From contig CAJPFH010000045.1 of the NCBI GenBank assembly GCA_905339165.1, forward strand, positions 49,894-113,893: a DNA stretch of 64,000 nt. Reading direction: 5' to 3'. Under the pieces are notes generated by a model. The model was not told the origin of the DNA. It did no database searches and saw nothing but the letters and a program-made list of their open reading frames with translations. The DNA comes from Flavobacteriales bacterium. Its GTDB lineage: Bacteria > Bacteroidota > Bacteroidia > Flavobacteriales_E > Vicingaceae. Below, in pieces: positions 24,134 through 33,486 of this stretch. A program made the position numbers and the translations under genes. How positions within the stretch are numbered: the stretch's first letter is position 1; every line of letters begins with the position of its first letter.

Positions 24134-25477
24134 TTATTCCTGTAAAATTTTTACAAATTCATCGTATCCGATTTCTTTTGGCTGAAGGGTAATTTTTGAT
24201 TTATAAAGGGCAAACAATTTTTCATCGTAGAGGTTATCGAAAACACGTTTGGCCTCTTCGTTGTTTTGTAAAATTTTTGAAACAGTAGCCTGAAGTTCTT
24301 GTTCATCGGGGGTGGGTATACCCATTTTGGCGTATTGCATGGCAATTAAATGCTTGGTTTGTTCTACTACCTCTTCCCATTTTACTTCTATATTATTTTC
24401 TTTGGTCAGGCGGTTTTCTACAAGTTGCCACCGAAGCATTTTGGCATACGAATCGTATTCTTTTTCTAATTGTTGTATAGAAATGGGTTTTTCGTTATTG
24501 GATAAAATCCACCGTTTTAAAAAATCATCAGGAAGCGAAAAGTTTAGTTGAGATAAGAGTTTTTCTCGCAGGTCTTTTCGCAATTTAAAATCGGAATCGA
24601 GTGCAATATTTTTTTCTAATTCCTGTTTTATTTTTTCTTTAAACTCTTCTTCGCTATTGACTACACCTGGTCCGTATATTTTATCAAATAATTCTTGATT
24701 TACTTCAGCCGGTTCGATGCGGTTAATTTTTTCTAAGCGGAATTTTAATTTTTTAATTTTTTCTGCTTTCTCATCATCAATATGAAATCGGGCCTTAATA
24801 TCTTCTTTGTCTTTCCATATTTTTTGGGGTTCAAGTACAATTTCTGCCTGAGGTTTTAATCCAATTAATCTGTTTTTTGTTTCGCTATCCGGAACAATAT
24901 TTATTAAAATGGTAGAGTGGTAGTGGCCATCTTCTAAAGAATTTCCGTTTTCGTCACAAGCATCAAAGTGTCCGTATAAAATATCGTTTTCTTCGGCCAC
25001 TTCCGGATTTATTACTTTACCGAAACGCTTGCAGGCATCTTTTACCGACTGATTAATTAATGCCTCGTTTACCTTAACAGTAAGGGTTTCTATGGTAATA
25101 TTTTCAAGTTTTGGAGTTTCGAATTTGGGTTCTAAGCCAAGTTCAAATAAAAACTCAAATTCGGTTTGTGTTTCCCAATCGATTGGTTTTTCAGATGTTT
25201 TAGGCATGGGTTGACCTAAAATATTTAATTCATTATCTTTTATCCAATGCCCTAAATGGTCGGAAAGGAGTTTGTTAATCTCTTCAATGAGGGCAGAGTT
25301 TCCTACCATTTTTTTTACCATGCCCATAGGAGCCATGCCCGGGCGAAAGCCCGGAATTTTTGCCTTTTTTCGGTATTCGTTTAGTGCCTTGTTTACTTTT
25401 TCCTGATAATCCTGCGGACCCACTTTTACCTTTAGAACTGCGTTTAGTTGGTCAATGTCTTCTTTAATAATATCCAT
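24134..25477 (-). CDS. tig: Trigger factor
   Basis: 447 residues, the usual length. It has the ribosome-binding domain with KKAKIPGFRPGMAPMGMVKKMVG (the GFRPG ribosome contact near residue 41), a central peptidyl-prolyl isomerase-like region that is divergent as usual in Bacteroidota, and a long helical C-terminal chaperone domain. It helps nascent chains fold at the ribosome exit. It forms an operon with clpP. Confidence 0.93.
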   Translation of the reverse strand: MDIIKEDIDQLNAVLKVKVGPQDYQEKVNKALNEYRKKAKIPGFRPGMAPMGMVKKMVGNSALIEEINKLLSDHLGHWIKDNELNILGQPMPKTSEKPIDWETQTEFEFLFELGLEPKFETPKLENITIETLTVKVNEALINQSVKDACKRFGKVINPEVAEENDILYGHFDACDENGNSLEDGHYHSTILINIVPDSETKNRLIGLKPQAEIVLEPQKIWKDKEDIKARFHIDDEKAEKIKKLKFRLEKINRIEPAEVNQELFDKIYGPGVVNSEEEFKEKIKQELEKNIALDSDFKLRKDLREKLLSQLNFSLPDDFLKRWILSNNEKPISIQQLEKEYDSYAKMLRWQLVENRLTKENNIEVKWEEVVEQTKHLIAMQYAKMGIPTPDEQELQATVSKILQNNEEAKRVFDNLYDEKLFALYKSKITLQPKEIGYDEFVKILQE

Positions 25478-25541
25478 AAGTGTATAAAATAAAAAGGCAA
25501 AGGAGTAAAGGAAAATCCTTTAAACTTTTACCTTTTGGTTG

Positions 25542-25623
25542 TGCGGGCGGAGGGACTCGAACCCCCATGCCGTGAAGCGCTAGATCCTAAGTCTAGTGCG
25601 TCTACCAATTTCGCCACGCCCGC
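25542..25623 (-). tRNA. tRNA-Leu (anticodon UAG)
   Basis: Acceptor GCGGGCG pairs perfectly with CGCCCGC. The anticodon stem CTAGA/TCTAG encloses CTTAGGA, anticodon UAG. The long variable arm expected of tRNA-Leu is present, with T-arm GGGGGTTCGAGTCCCTCC. The 3' CCA is not encoded. It lies upstream of tig on the same strand. Confidence 0.95.
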
Positions 25624-25795
25624 TAAAATTTTTATTAATGAAACAATGAAAAAATCACCGAGTCAAAAAAGGATTGCAAAGATACTTTTTTTTGTAAATA
25701 GAGAATGGTTTTGCGGAAAATATGTGCGGATATATTTGATTTTAAAAAACAGAGTTCGAAACTTCACTTTGGTTCTGTTTCTTACTCTGTTTTTG

Positions 25796-25879
25796 TACCC
25801 GGGGCGGGACTTGAACCCGCACGGCTGTGAGGCCACAGGATTTTAAGTCCTGCGTGTCTACCAATTCCACCACCTGGGC
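25796..25879 (-). tRNA. tRNA-Leu (anticodon UAA) with an acceptor-stem mismatch
   Basis: Anticodon loop CTTAAAA between GCAGGA and TCCTGT gives anticodon UAA. The long variable arm and the T-arm GCGGGTTCAAGTCCCGC are intact. The acceptor is GCCCAGG against CCCGGGT, giving G1-U72 and an A5-C68 mismatch. CCA is not encoded. Confidence 0.93.
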
Positions 25880-25921
25880 ATTTCTAAAAGAACGGCACTC
25901 TTTCCACTTTTGTGGAAGTAA

Positions 25922-25950
25922 AATCCCTCTCGGTAATAAGAGAGGGATTG
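25922..25950 (-). terminator. Hairpin after tRNA-Gly
   Basis: AATCCCTCT and its complement AGAGGGATT around a 10-11-base loop, followed on the minus strand by TTTT. It lies just downstream of tRNA-Gly, so it is a terminator or processing hairpin. Confidence 0.65.
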
Positions 25951-25952
25951 CA

Positions 25953-26028
<76 letters not shown>

Positions 26029-26077
26029 AAACGGAGGGCAAATTTATAAAAAATACCTATTCCAAAAATAAAAATGT

Positions 26078-28708
26078 TTATTTTCCGCCTACCATTTTTT
26101 TTATTTCATTGAGTTTCATTAGTGCTTCTACCGGAGTAAGAATACTAATGTCGATACTGGTTAACTCTTCTTTTATTTGTTCTAATACGGGGTCGTTTAA
26201 CTGAAAAAAACTTAACTGATATCCTGTTTCTTCTTTTGGAGAAGCTTTTGTTTTATTTTCGTTGCCTGCATTTGCATGGCTTTTTTCGAGTTGAGATAAA
26301 ATTTCGTTTGCTCGATTTAATAATTTTTTTGGCATTCCGGCCATTTGGGCAACGTGGATGCCAAAGCTGTGCTCACTGCCTCCTTTTATTAATTTTCGAA
26401 GAAAAATTACTTTTTTATTGGTTTCCCGAACGCTTACATTATAGTTTTTTATTCTTTTAAAATGGGTTTCCATTTCATTTAATTCGTGGTAGTGCGTGGC
26501 AAACAAGGTTTTTGCTTTGCATGTGGGGTGTTCATGTATGTACTCGGCAATAGCCCAGGCAATAGAAATGCCATCGTAAGTGCTGGTGCCTCGTCCTATT
26601 TCATCTAACAGAATGAGGCTGCGAGAGGATAGGTTGTTTAAGATACTGGCGGTTTCATTCATCTCTACCATAAAGGTAGATTCGCCTTGTGATATATTAT
26701 CGGATGCCCCTACTCTTGTAAAAACTTTGTCAACCAATCCGATAGAGGCATGTGCTGCAGGCACAAAACTTCCCATTTGTGCCATTAATACAATTAGGGC
26801 TGTTTGTCTTAACAGGGCAGATTTTCCGCTCATATTAGGACCGGTAATCATTATAATTTGTTGCGTTTGATGATCGAGGTAAATGTCGTTGGCAATATAC
26901 TCTTCGCCAACGGGTAGTTGTTTTTCGATAACAGGGTGTCTGCCCAGTTTGATGTCTAAAATTTCGGTTTCGTTAAGTTGCGGTTTGGTGTAATTGTTTT
27001 TTATAGCAGCAAGAGCGAAGGAAATAAAGCAATCTATTTTTGCAATTAAATGTGCGTTTATTTGGATAGGTTGTATATACTCTTGGGCAGATAACACAAG
27101 TTCGTTAAAGAGTTTTGTTTCGAGACTTAGTATTTTCTCTTCGGCTCCTAATATTTTACTTTCATATTCCTTAAGTTCTTCGGTAATGTAGCGTTCTGCA
27201 CTTACCAGCGTTTGCTTTCTAATCCAGTTAGGTGGCACTTTGTTTTTAAAGGTATTTCGTACTTCTATGTAGTATCCGAAAACATTATTAAATGCAACTT
27301 TTAGACTGTTAATGCCGGTGTTTTCTATTTCTCTTTGTTGTATTTTTAGTAGCTTCTCTTTGCTGTTGGTAACAAGGTCTCTAAGTTCATCTAGTTCTTG
27401 GTTTACTCCGTTTGCTATTACTTTTCCTTTTTGCACCATTGCCGGAGCCTCAGAGTGCAATTCTTTTTCTAACTTAATAAGCAGTTGTGTGCAAGGGTTT
27501 AGCTGGTCGGCAATTATTTTTAAGGCGGTATTTTTAGATGCAGAGCATATTTTTCTAATGGGAGAAATAGCTTTGATTGTTTTTTTTAATTGAAGCAGTT
27601 CTCTGGGTGTAACTCGCATAGCCGCCACTTTAGAAATAAGTCTTTCTAAATCTCCTATTTGTGCTATAATCTTTGAAAGTTCGTTAATTTCAGAATCGTT
27701 TTTTACAAAAAAATCAACTACTTCAAGTCGTTCGTTAATAGGTTGAATTTCTTTAAGCGGCATCACTAACCAGCGTTTTAAAAGTCTGGCCCCCATAGGG
27801 GAAAAGGTGTTATCTAGTACCTCTATTAGTGTTTTTGCATTTTCGTTGTAAGAGTGAAGAAGTTCTAAATTACGAATAGTAAATTTATCTAACCAAACGT
27901 ATTTTTCTTGTTCTATTCGGGCTAAGGTAGAGAGGTGTTTTATTTGGTGGTGTTGGGTGTCGTTAAGGTAGTGCATGGCGGCTCCAGCAGCTATAATGCC
28001 ACAAGTGTTTTCTTCAATTCCGAAACCTTTTAAAGAGGAGGTGCTAAAATGCTTGTTAAGTATATCAGTGGCATAATCTTTTTGAAAAATCCAATCTTCT
28101 AACGCAAATGTGTTGTATTGGTTTCCGGCAAATTCTTCAAATATATTTTTGTCTTTTTTGTTGTATAGAATTTCACTGGGCTTAAAACTTTGTAAAAGTT
28201 TATCAATGTAGGCGAGGTTTCCTTCAGCAATTAAAAATTCTCCGGTAGAAATATCTAAGAAAGAAATTCCTGCTTTTTCTCCGGAAAAATATAGGGAGGC
28301 CAGAAAATTATTTTTTTTATTTTCCAACACTTGTTCGTTAAATACTACACCGGGAGTTACTAGCTCTGTAACGCCCCTTTTTACAATGGTTTTGGTTAGC
28401 TTTGGGTCTTCCAGTTGATCGCATATAGCAACGCGTTGGCCTGCTCTTACTAATTTAGGGAGGTAAATATCTAGGGAGTGGTGAGGAAATCCGGCTAATT
28501 CTACTTCGCCTGCCGAACCGTTGTGTCGCTTGGTTAATACAATGCCCAGTATTTGGGCTGTTTTAACGGCATCGGCTCCAAAGGTTTCGTAAAAATCACC
28601 AATTCTAAACAGCAGAAGGGCATCGGGATATTTTGCTTTTATCCCCGCATACTGTTTCATTAAGGGTGTTTCGTTGCTTGTGTTTATTTTTTTTACCACG
28701 GTTTTCAC
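26078..28708 (-). CDS. mutS: DNA mismatch repair protein MutS
   Basis: 876 residues. The mismatch-reading motif [11 protein letters not shown] (Phe-x-Glu) is near residue 34. The connector and lever domains follow, then the ATPase with Walker [14 protein letters not shown] near 620, Walker [17 protein letters not shown], and the signature [14 protein letters not shown]. MutS recognises mismatches and recruits MutL. The start is a GTG; the family's N-terminus (ETPLMKQY near residue 13) begins just after it, and no ATG lies upstream in frame, so GTG is likely correct. Transcribed toward the tRNA genes, divergent from the SpoU gene. Confidence 0.95.
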   Translation of the reverse strand: MKTVVKKINTSNETPLMKQYAGIKAKYPDALLLFRIGDFYETFGADAVKTAQILGIVLTKRHNGSAGEVELAGFPHHSLDIYLPKLVRAGQRVAICDQLEDPKLTKTIVKRGVTELVTPGVVFNEQVLENKKNNFLASLYFSGEKAGISFLDISTGEFLIAEGNLAYIDKLLQSFKPSEILYNKKDKNIFEEFAGNQYNTFALEDWIFQKDYATDILNKHFSTSSLKGFGIEENTCGIIAAGAAMHYLNDTQHHQIKHLSTLARIEQEKYVWLDKFTIRNLELLHSYNENAKTLIEVLDNTFSPMGARLLKRWLVMPLKEIQPINERLEVVDFFVKNDSEINELSKIIAQIGDLERLISKVAAMRVTPRELLQLKKTIKAISPIRKICSASKNTALKIIADQLNPCTQLLIKLEKELHSEAPAMVQKGKVIANGVNQELDELRDLVTNSKEKLLKIQQREIENTGINSLKVAFNNVFGYYIEVRNTFKNKVPPNWIRKQTLVSAERYITEELKEYESKILGAEEKILSLETKLFNELVLSAQEYIQPIQINAHLIAKIDCFISFALAAIKNNYTKPQLNETEILDIKLGRHPVIEKQLPVGEEYIANDIYLDHQTQQIIMITGPNMSGKSALLRQTALIVLMAQMGSFVPAAHASIGLVDKVFTRVGASDNISQGESTFMVEMNETASILNNLSSRSLILLDEIGRGTSTYDGISIAWAIAEYIHEHPTCKAKTLFATHYHELNEMETHFKRIKNYNVSVRETNKKVIFLRKLIKGGSEHSFGIHVAQMAGMPKKLLNRANEILSQLEKSHANAGNENKTKASPKEETGYQLSFFQLNDPVLEQIKEELTSIDISILTPVEALMKLNEIKKMVGGK

Positions 28709-28777
28709 CTTCCTTGTAGCTTAAAGGCTAAATTAGGAACTTCGCTTAAAAGTTAAGATTTATAAAGGCTTGGAGTT

Positions 28778-29314
28778 ATGAACAAGAAGTTAAAAACAGA
28801 AGAGTTGGGCAGACTTAGTAACGAGGAGTATAAGTTTGCCGAAAAGTTTCCGGTTATTGTAGTATTAGACAATGTTAGAAGCCTACACAATGTGGGTTCC
28901 GTATTTAGAACTTGCGATGCTTTTTTGGTAGAAAGTATTTATTTATGCGGAATAACCGGAACTCCGCCCAATCGCGAAATACAGAAAACAGCACTGGGAG
29001 CCACCGATAGCGTAGCTTGGCAATATTTTTCTACAGCCACCGAGGCCATTCAACATCTTAAAAAGAGTGGGTATAGGGTTTGTATTGTAGAACAAACAGA
29101 AAGAAGTGCCCAACTGCAGAAAATAGATTTTTCTAAGTTCAATAAATGTGCATTTGTTTTTGGAAACGAGGTAGAAGGGGTAAGCCAAGATATTATTAAT
29201 TTATCAGACGAATGTGTGGAAATTCCTCAATTCGGAACCAAACATTCATTTAATATTTCGGTGTGTGCAGGAATTGTTTTATGGGAAATATTTAAAAAGA
29301 AATCAATGATTTAA
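28778..29314 (+). CDS. SpoU/TrmH-family RNA 2'-O-methyltransferase
   Basis: 178 residues forming a SPOUT knot domain without an extra N-terminal domain. The three SpoU motifs are clear: motif 1 DNVRSLHNVGSVFRTCDAF (residue 32 on), motif 2 FVFGNEVEGVSQ, and motif 3 EIPQFGTKHSFNISVCAGIV. It methylates a ribose 2'-OH in tRNA or rRNA; the target position cannot be read from sequence, though the short form resembles TrmL or TrmH. Its 3' end overlaps the convergent MauE-like gene by 12 bases. Confidence 0.9.
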   Translation: MNKKLKTEELGRLSNEEYKFAEKFPVIVVLDNVRSLHNVGSVFRTCDAFLVESIYLCGITGTPPNREIQKTALGATDSVAWQYFSTATEAIQHLKKSGYRVCIVEQTERSAQLQKIDFSKFNKCAFVFGNEVEGVSQDIINLSDECVEIPQFGTKHSFNISVCAGIVLWEIFKKKSMI

Positions 29315-30211
29315 AAAATCGGTAATTTCTTTTTCCTCTAAATTTCTAAAGGGTAATTTCTTTACAACTACACCATTATTTACTAAAAAAACAGCAGGTA
29401 ATTCACTGCCACTTAATTGAAAAAATTTTTCGGTTGGCAGGGTATGGTTTGGGAATTTGAAAGATTTGCTGGCATGCCAGTATTCTTCTACATTGGCTCC
29501 TTCCGACCAAAATACAAAATGTGCAGGTATTGGTTTTCCGTAGTTTTTTTGTATAATAGACAGTTTATAGCCGGCTAAACGGCAAAAGCGACAACCGGTG
29601 CTAAAAAAACAAATAATTTTTTTCCCACCGCCTAGTTCTTTCGAATAATTTTTCCATTCTGTATCCAATAATTCTATTTTCATTTTGTATCCGGTTTCAT
29701 CACGGTAAGGATTGGGTACATTGTAATCCGGAACTTCTAAAATATACGGCATACAGAGAGAGGTAATTATAAAAAGAACGAGGGCATATTTCTGAAAACC
29801 CCAGCGAACTTCAATCCCTTTGTAATATACAAAGGCTAACAACAATAAAATCACCGCATTTTTAAGTAAACTTTCTATGGGCGACATTGAATAGTGAATC
29901 CCCATACATCCACAATCGGTATCGTTTCCTTTTGAGAAAAGAAGGAAGAGTAAAAAAACGGAGAAAAACAGGATTAATCCAAAGGAGGCTATGAGGGTCT
30001 TTTTATGAAAGAGTTGACTGATTAAAAGTAGACCCAACAAAAATTCAATTCCTATTACAAGTCTAGATAGTATTGGTGCAAAAGTCCAGTTGGCAAATCC
30101 CAAATCAACAAAAATAAATTCAAAGGGCTCTATGGGTGCCAGTTTGAGCCAACCCGAGAATATAAAAAATATTCCGAGTAAAGATTTTAATATGATGGAA
30201 ACAAACTTCAT
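29303..30211 (-). CDS. MauE-like membrane protein with C-terminal thioredoxin-fold domain
   Basis: 302 residues from the ATG at 30211; a GTG four codons upstream lies in a terminator. Four to five transmembrane segments occupy about residues 1-160 (SLLGIFFIFSGWLKL, LVIGIEFLLGLLLIS, LILFFSVFLLFLLFS, VILLLLAFVYYKG). The DoxX/MauE motif NDTDCGCMG gives a Cys pair near the membrane face. The C-terminal part (about 185-300) is thioredoxin-like with CFFSTGCRFCRLAG (CRFC pair). MauE proteins support disulfide formation in partner proteins. The three Cys-rich lipoprotein genes directly upstream are on the same strand and are candidate clients; that link is inference. Confidence 0.8.
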   Translation of the reverse strand: MKFVSIILKSLLGIFFIFSGWLKLAPIEPFEFIFVDLGFANWTFAPILSRLVIGIEFLLGLLLISQLFHKKTLIASFGLILFFSVFLLFLLFSKGNDTDCGCMGIHYSMSPIESLLKNAVILLLLAFVYYKGIEVRWGFQKYALVLFIITSLCMPYILEVPDYNVPNPYRDETGYKMKIELLDTEWKNYSKELGGGKKIICFFSTGCRFCRLAGYKLSIIQKNYGKPIPAHFVFWSEGANVEEYWHASKSFKFPNHTLPTEKFFQLSGSELPAVFLVNNGVVVKKLPFRNLEEKEITDFLNH

Positions 30212-30214
30212 AAA

Positions 30215-30241
30215 AAAAGCCACACAAAAAGTGTAGCTTTT
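30215..30241 (-). terminator. Terminator after lipoprotein copy A
   Basis: On the minus strand AAAAGCTACAC pairs with GTGTGGCTTTT through one U-G wobble around TTTTT, followed by a T run. It ends 4 bases before the MauE-like ATG, so that gene must rely on readthrough or its own promoter. Confidence 0.75.
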
Positions 30242-30259
30242 ATAGAACTCATTAAAGAA

Positions 30260-30460
30260 TTATTTTAGTTTACAAATATTGTTTGAATTATCTTCACACC
30301 AAACTTTTGCATCTTTTTTGGTCATTTTAGCAGTGGTTTCAGCACAAGTTTTAGTTCCAAGAATATCCACACAACATTCGCAAGTCCAATTCTTTTTACA
30401 AGAAGTGAAAGTAGTAGCAGCAAAAGCAGCTACGGCAACAAATAATATTACTTTTTTCAT
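30260..30460 (-). CDS. Cys-rich small lipoprotein, tandem copy A
   Basis: 66 residues from the ATG at 30460. Lipoprotein signal with lipobox FTSC (C21), then six cysteines at 27, 29, 30, 39, 55 and 63 in WTCECC, KTC, WC and IC. It is the most diverged of three adjacent copies, with two additional residues before the last Cys (NSNNICKLK). I know no named family. Six Cys allow three disulfides in a 45-residue mature lipoprotein, probably in the outer membrane or periplasm. It is followed by a terminator and a membrane thioredoxin-fold gene. Confidence 0.75.
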   Translation of the reverse strand: MKKVILFVAVAAFAATTFTSCKKNWTCECCVDILGTKTCAETTAKMTKKDAKVWCEDNSNNICKLK

Positions 30461-30484
30461 AAGTTTTAGGTTTAAGAGGGTTAA

Positions 30485-30520
30485 AATAAAAGCCATTTAT
30501 AAATACAAATGGCTTTTATT
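30485..30520 (-). terminator. Terminator after lipoprotein copy B
   Basis: AATAAAAGCCATTT pairs with AAATGGCTTTTATT across an 8-base loop. It is 15 bases after the copy B stop at 30535, and resembles the hairpin after copy C, so the hairpin was duplicated with the gene. Confidence 0.8.
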
Positions 30521-30534
30521 AAATGGTTTTTAAA

Positions 30535-30729
30535 TTATTTTAATTTACAATAGCTGTTGTTTTCGCACCAAGCTTTCGCATCTTTTTTAGTTAATTTTGC
30601 AGTGGCCGAAGAACAAGTTTTAGTTCCAAGAAAGTCCACACAACATTCGCAAGTCCAGTTCTTTTTACAAGAAGTGAAAGTAGTAGCAGCAAAAGCAGCT
30701 AGGGCAACAAATAATATTACTTTTTTCAT
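30535..30729 (-). CDS. Cys-rich small lipoprotein, tandem copy B
   Basis: 64 residues from the ATG at 30729. Lipobox FTSC (C21), cysteines at 27, 29, 30, 39, 55 and 61. It differs from copy C at only three residues (5, 10 and 33), all in or near the signal and first loop. The spacing from copy C is 269 bases stop to stop and includes a duplicated hairpin, so the gene and its terminator were copied together recently. Function unknown. Confidence 0.75.
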   Translation of the reverse strand: MKKVILFVALAAFAATTFTSCKKNWTCECCVDFLGTKTCSSATAKLTKKDAKAWCENNSYCKLK

Positions 30730-30753
30730 AGGTTTTAGATTTAAGAGAGTTAA

Positions 30754-30789
30754 AATAAAAGCCATTTGTATTTACAAATGGCTTTTATT
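30754..30789 (-). terminator. Terminator after lipoprotein copy C
   Basis: AATAAAAGCCATTTGTA and its exact complement around TT, a 36-base palindrome with A/T-rich flanks, 15 bases after the stop of copy C. It is a longer version of the hairpin after copy B. Confidence 0.82.
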
Positions 30790-30803
30790 AAATGGTTTTT
30801 AAA

Positions 30804-30998
30804 TTATTTTAATTTACAATAGCTGTTGTTTTCGCACCAAGCTTTCGCATCTTTTTTAGTCAATTTTGCAGTGGCCGAAGAACAAGTTTTAGTTCCAAGA
30901 ATGTCCACACAACATTCGCAAGTCCAATTCTTTTTACAAGAAGTGAAAGTAGTAGCAGCAAAAGCAGCTATGGCAACAAATAACATTACTTTTTTCAT
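30804..30998 (-). CDS. Cys-rich small lipoprotein, tandem copy C
   Basis: 64 residues, lipobox FTSC (C21) and the same six-cysteine pattern as copy B (27, 29, 30, 39, 55, 61). It is the first copy in the direction of transcription and the only one with a long, different upstream region; a TACTTTAG box (7 of 8 to TAnnTTTG) is at 31041-31034. It is separated from copy B by a palindromic terminator. Confidence 0.75.
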   Translation of the reverse strand: MKKVMLFVAIAAFAATTFTSCKKNWTCECCVDILGTKTCSSATAKLTKKDAKAWCENNSYCKLK

Positions 30999-31073
30999 AG
31001 GTTTAGGTTTTTATTAGGTTTAAATTTAGGTTGCTAAAGTATTATATGTTTTATAATTTACAAATACGTACTA

Positions 31074-31598
31074 TTACTTATTTTCTTTTTTTGCCAAACT
31101 TATTTTTATCGTTTTTTCTCCTTCTAAGAATTCAAGTACAAATTTCGTTTTTGAACTTTCTTTAACAGTGGCTTCAAATTCAGAGGTTAATTTACTGTAA
31201 AGGTTTGATTTTATTCCAAAAAATTCTTGTGCTCCATAGTTTATAGTGAACTTTATTTTGTCTTTTTTTAGAACCTCATATTCAAATTGAAAAAGAATTC
31301 CGGAAACGACCTTATTTTTTAATTGGTCGTCATATTTGTTCAGTACCCCGTTCATATAACCAGCACATTTTTTGTCTTTATCCACTTTTTCGCAGTGATA
31401 AAAATTCATTCCTCTTATAGAGGTTATGTCTAAAGAATCCGAATTAGTTACTTCTGTCAATTCTAAGGGTTGGTCGTTTACAGCAATTTCTGTAACCGTC
31501 CATTCTCCCACCAATTGTTTTTTAACCGAACTTTTTTTGCAAGCAGGCAAAAAGCCTAAAAGCAACGAGGCAAACATAAGTACTAAAATCTTTTTCAT
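31074..31598 (-). CDS. Lipocalin-like lipoprotein
   Basis: 174 residues. Lipoprotein signal with lipobox LPAC (C20), then LVGEWTVTEIAVND, the GxW opening of lipocalin-like Bacteroidota lipoproteins, and beta strands to the end (FEYEVLKKDKIKFTINYG, TKFVLEFLEGEKTIKISL). Two more Cys (YHC, KKC) near residues 68-78 may form a disulfide. No ligand can be inferred. It lies 75 bases upstream of the Cys-rich lipoprotein triplet on the same strand. Confidence 0.7.
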   Translation of the reverse strand: MKKILVLMFASLLLGFLPACKKSSVKKQLVGEWTVTEIAVNDQPLELTEVTNSDSLDITSIRGMNFYHCEKVDKDKKCAGYMNGVLNKYDDQLKNKVVSGILFQFEYEVLKKDKIKFTINYGAQEFFGIKSNLYSKLTSEFEATVKESSKTKFVLEFLEGEKTIKISLAKKENK

Positions 31599-31623
31599 CT
31601 TTATCCGTGCTTTAAGATTAAGT

Positions 31624-31664
31624 AAAATTCATCTACGCCTAAACTTCAGGGGTAGATGAATTTT
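31624..31664 (-). terminator. Terminator after the OmpA/TPR lipoprotein gene
   Basis: A 13-base stem AAAATTCATCTAC with its complement around a 15-base loop that has an additional CCT/AGG pairing. It is 8 bases after the stop at 31672 on the minus strand. Confidence 0.78.
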
Positions 31665-31671
31665 TTTCAAT

Positions 31672-33381
31672 TTAGTTTACAGCAGCTTGGAATTCTGCAT
31701 TGTTTTTCAATTTTGCAAATTCCATATCTTTTTTAGCCTTTTCTTTTAATGAGGCATCTTTAGAGGTAGCACTTTTTAAGTTTTCAACTACCATATTATT
31801 GTCGCCTTTGCGGGCACCAATTACTGCTTTTAAATAATGCCCCATAGCGGTGCTTTTATCGTTAGAGCCATCTATTGTTTTTAATGCTCCGTCAGGATTT
31901 CCGTTAAGTAATTGAGCTAAAGCTGCATTAAAAGTTTGTGAACTTCCAAAACCGCTCACAGCATTTGGGTAATCTCCCCACATAATGTACACTAAGCCCA
32001 TGTTTTCTCCCACTTCAGGGCCAGCACCAGAGGCTTGTTTGTAGTAATCCATAGCAGCTTTTGCATTACCATTCAGTCTTTCACATACTCCTAAGTTGTT
32101 TAGGATAATTCCGTTTTTGGTAATTTTTGAAGCTTTTTCGAATTCAGCTTTGGCGTCATTTACTTTATTATTTAATAGATGCACAAAACCTACGTTGTTT
32201 GGTCCTCTCCAGTCATTTGGGTAAACCCTAACAAAAGATTTGTAAATAGTCTCTTTTTTATTTAGGTCGTTTGTCATAGCTGCTGCATACAATAATTCTT
32301 CCGCGGTTAAAGTATCCGCCTTACTTAAAGCTAAAGATGCAATTTCTTCATCAGGGCGGCTTAAGCTATCGGCTTTAACCCAAATTTCAGATCTTCTTAG
32401 CTTAGGTAAAATTTTATCTGCAACCTCTTTGTAGGTAGCCGCCAAATTTTTAATTTCCAATTCTCTTTTTTCTAAGTCGGCATACATTTCAAGTACACGA
32501 AGAATTAATTCTTTATCCTTGATATCAGAGGCGGTCATTAAATTTTTAAATCCATTCCAATCTTCGCCTTTTCCTACTTTATTTTGACCGGCTTCAATTT
32601 TGTTGGCTTTTAATTCGGCAGCCCAAAATTTTGTTGCATGCTCCGCACGTTCATTGGCCAAATTATCGTTTTTAGAAAGCTCTCCCTCCGGTGAAGCGTA
32701 AGCTTCAGCATACACTTCAGTAATTTTAATACGTTCGTTTTTAGACCAGGTTTTAATTCCTGCTTTTACTTTTTTAATATCGTCCTTTCCTAAATCTCCA
32801 TTAACAGGGCTAGAGGTATTTACCACGTAGTGTATGTCTGAAAATAAACTAACCGGATGAGTTTTCTTAAACTCATCTTTTCCTAAGATGGCTTTATCTT
32901 GCTTTTGTACAAGAAGCGGAGTAATAATGGCACCATCGGCCACTTTTACAGGTTCAAATACTTTTGATTTTGATTTAAAGAAACCTTCTAAGGAAAGGGT
33001 AAGCTCTCCGTTGCCCATTCCTGGTTTATATGGAATTTTTGCAACGTGCGAAAAGCTACCACCTTTTTCGTAGTTAATAGTTACGCCATTTCCTTCTACC
33101 GATTCACCTTTTAGAGTAATGGGTTCAAATTTTTCTTCCCCTCCATCGTATTTATATACGGGTGTAACTACACCTTTTACTTTTTTATGGAAGTATTTTG
33201 TAGGGAAACTTCCTTTTAAGTTCATTACAATGGTGTCGCCATGCATCTCAAGCGGATTTGGGGTAACACTATAGTTCACTTCATTTGCTCTTTTGGCCAT
33301 TTTTTTAAGAGCATTACAAGCAGTAAGTCCTAAAAAGGCAATAGCTACAACAATTGCTGTACTTAATTTATTAGATTTCAT
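31672..33381 (-). CDS. Lipoprotein with OmpA-like and TPR regions
   Basis: 569 residues. Lipobox LTAC (C22). The first 150 residues are beta-rich and unassigned. About 180-280 resembles an OmpA-type peptidoglycan-binding segment as found in Bacteroidota (LFSDIHYVVNTSSP, then AYASPEGELSKNDNLANERAEHATKFW). About 370-560 is helical with TPR-type repeats (PNDWRGPNNVGFVHLLNNKVNDAKAEFEKA is one). This points to an outer-membrane lipoprotein tied to peptidoglycan and to partner proteins. Monocistronic by its own terminator. Function unknown. Confidence 0.72.
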   Translation of the reverse strand: MKSNKLSTAIVVAIAFLGLTACNALKKMAKRANEVNYSVTPNPLEMHGDTIVMNLKGSFPTKYFHKKVKGVVTPVYKYDGGEEKFEPITLKGESVEGNGVTINYEKGGSFSHVAKIPYKPGMGNGELTLSLEGFFKSKSKVFEPVKVADGAIITPLLVQKQDKAILGKDEFKKTHPVSLFSDIHYVVNTSSPVNGDLGKDDIKKVKAGIKTWSKNERIKITEVYAEAYASPEGELSKNDNLANERAEHATKFWAAELKANKIEAGQNKVGKGEDWNGFKNLMTASDIKDKELILRVLEMYADLEKRELEIKNLAATYKEVADKILPKLRRSEIWVKADSLSRPDEEIASLALSKADTLTAEELLYAAAMTNDLNKKETIYKSFVRVYPNDWRGPNNVGFVHLLNNKVNDAKAEFEKASKITKNGIILNNLGVCERLNGNAKAAMDYYKQASGAGPEVGENMGLVYIMWGDYPNAVSGFGSSQTFNAALAQLLNGNPDGALKTIDGSNDKSTAMGHYLKAVIGARKGDNNMVVENLKSATSKDASLKEKAKKDMEFAKLKNNAEFQAAVN

Positions 33382-33486
33382 AGTTTAATTGGTTTTTTCT
33401 TTCAGACTGCAATAATAAATAATGTTTTGAATATAAAAAAAGTTTTTCTTTTGCTTTGTTCAGGAATTTGCTAAAAAATAGTTTGT

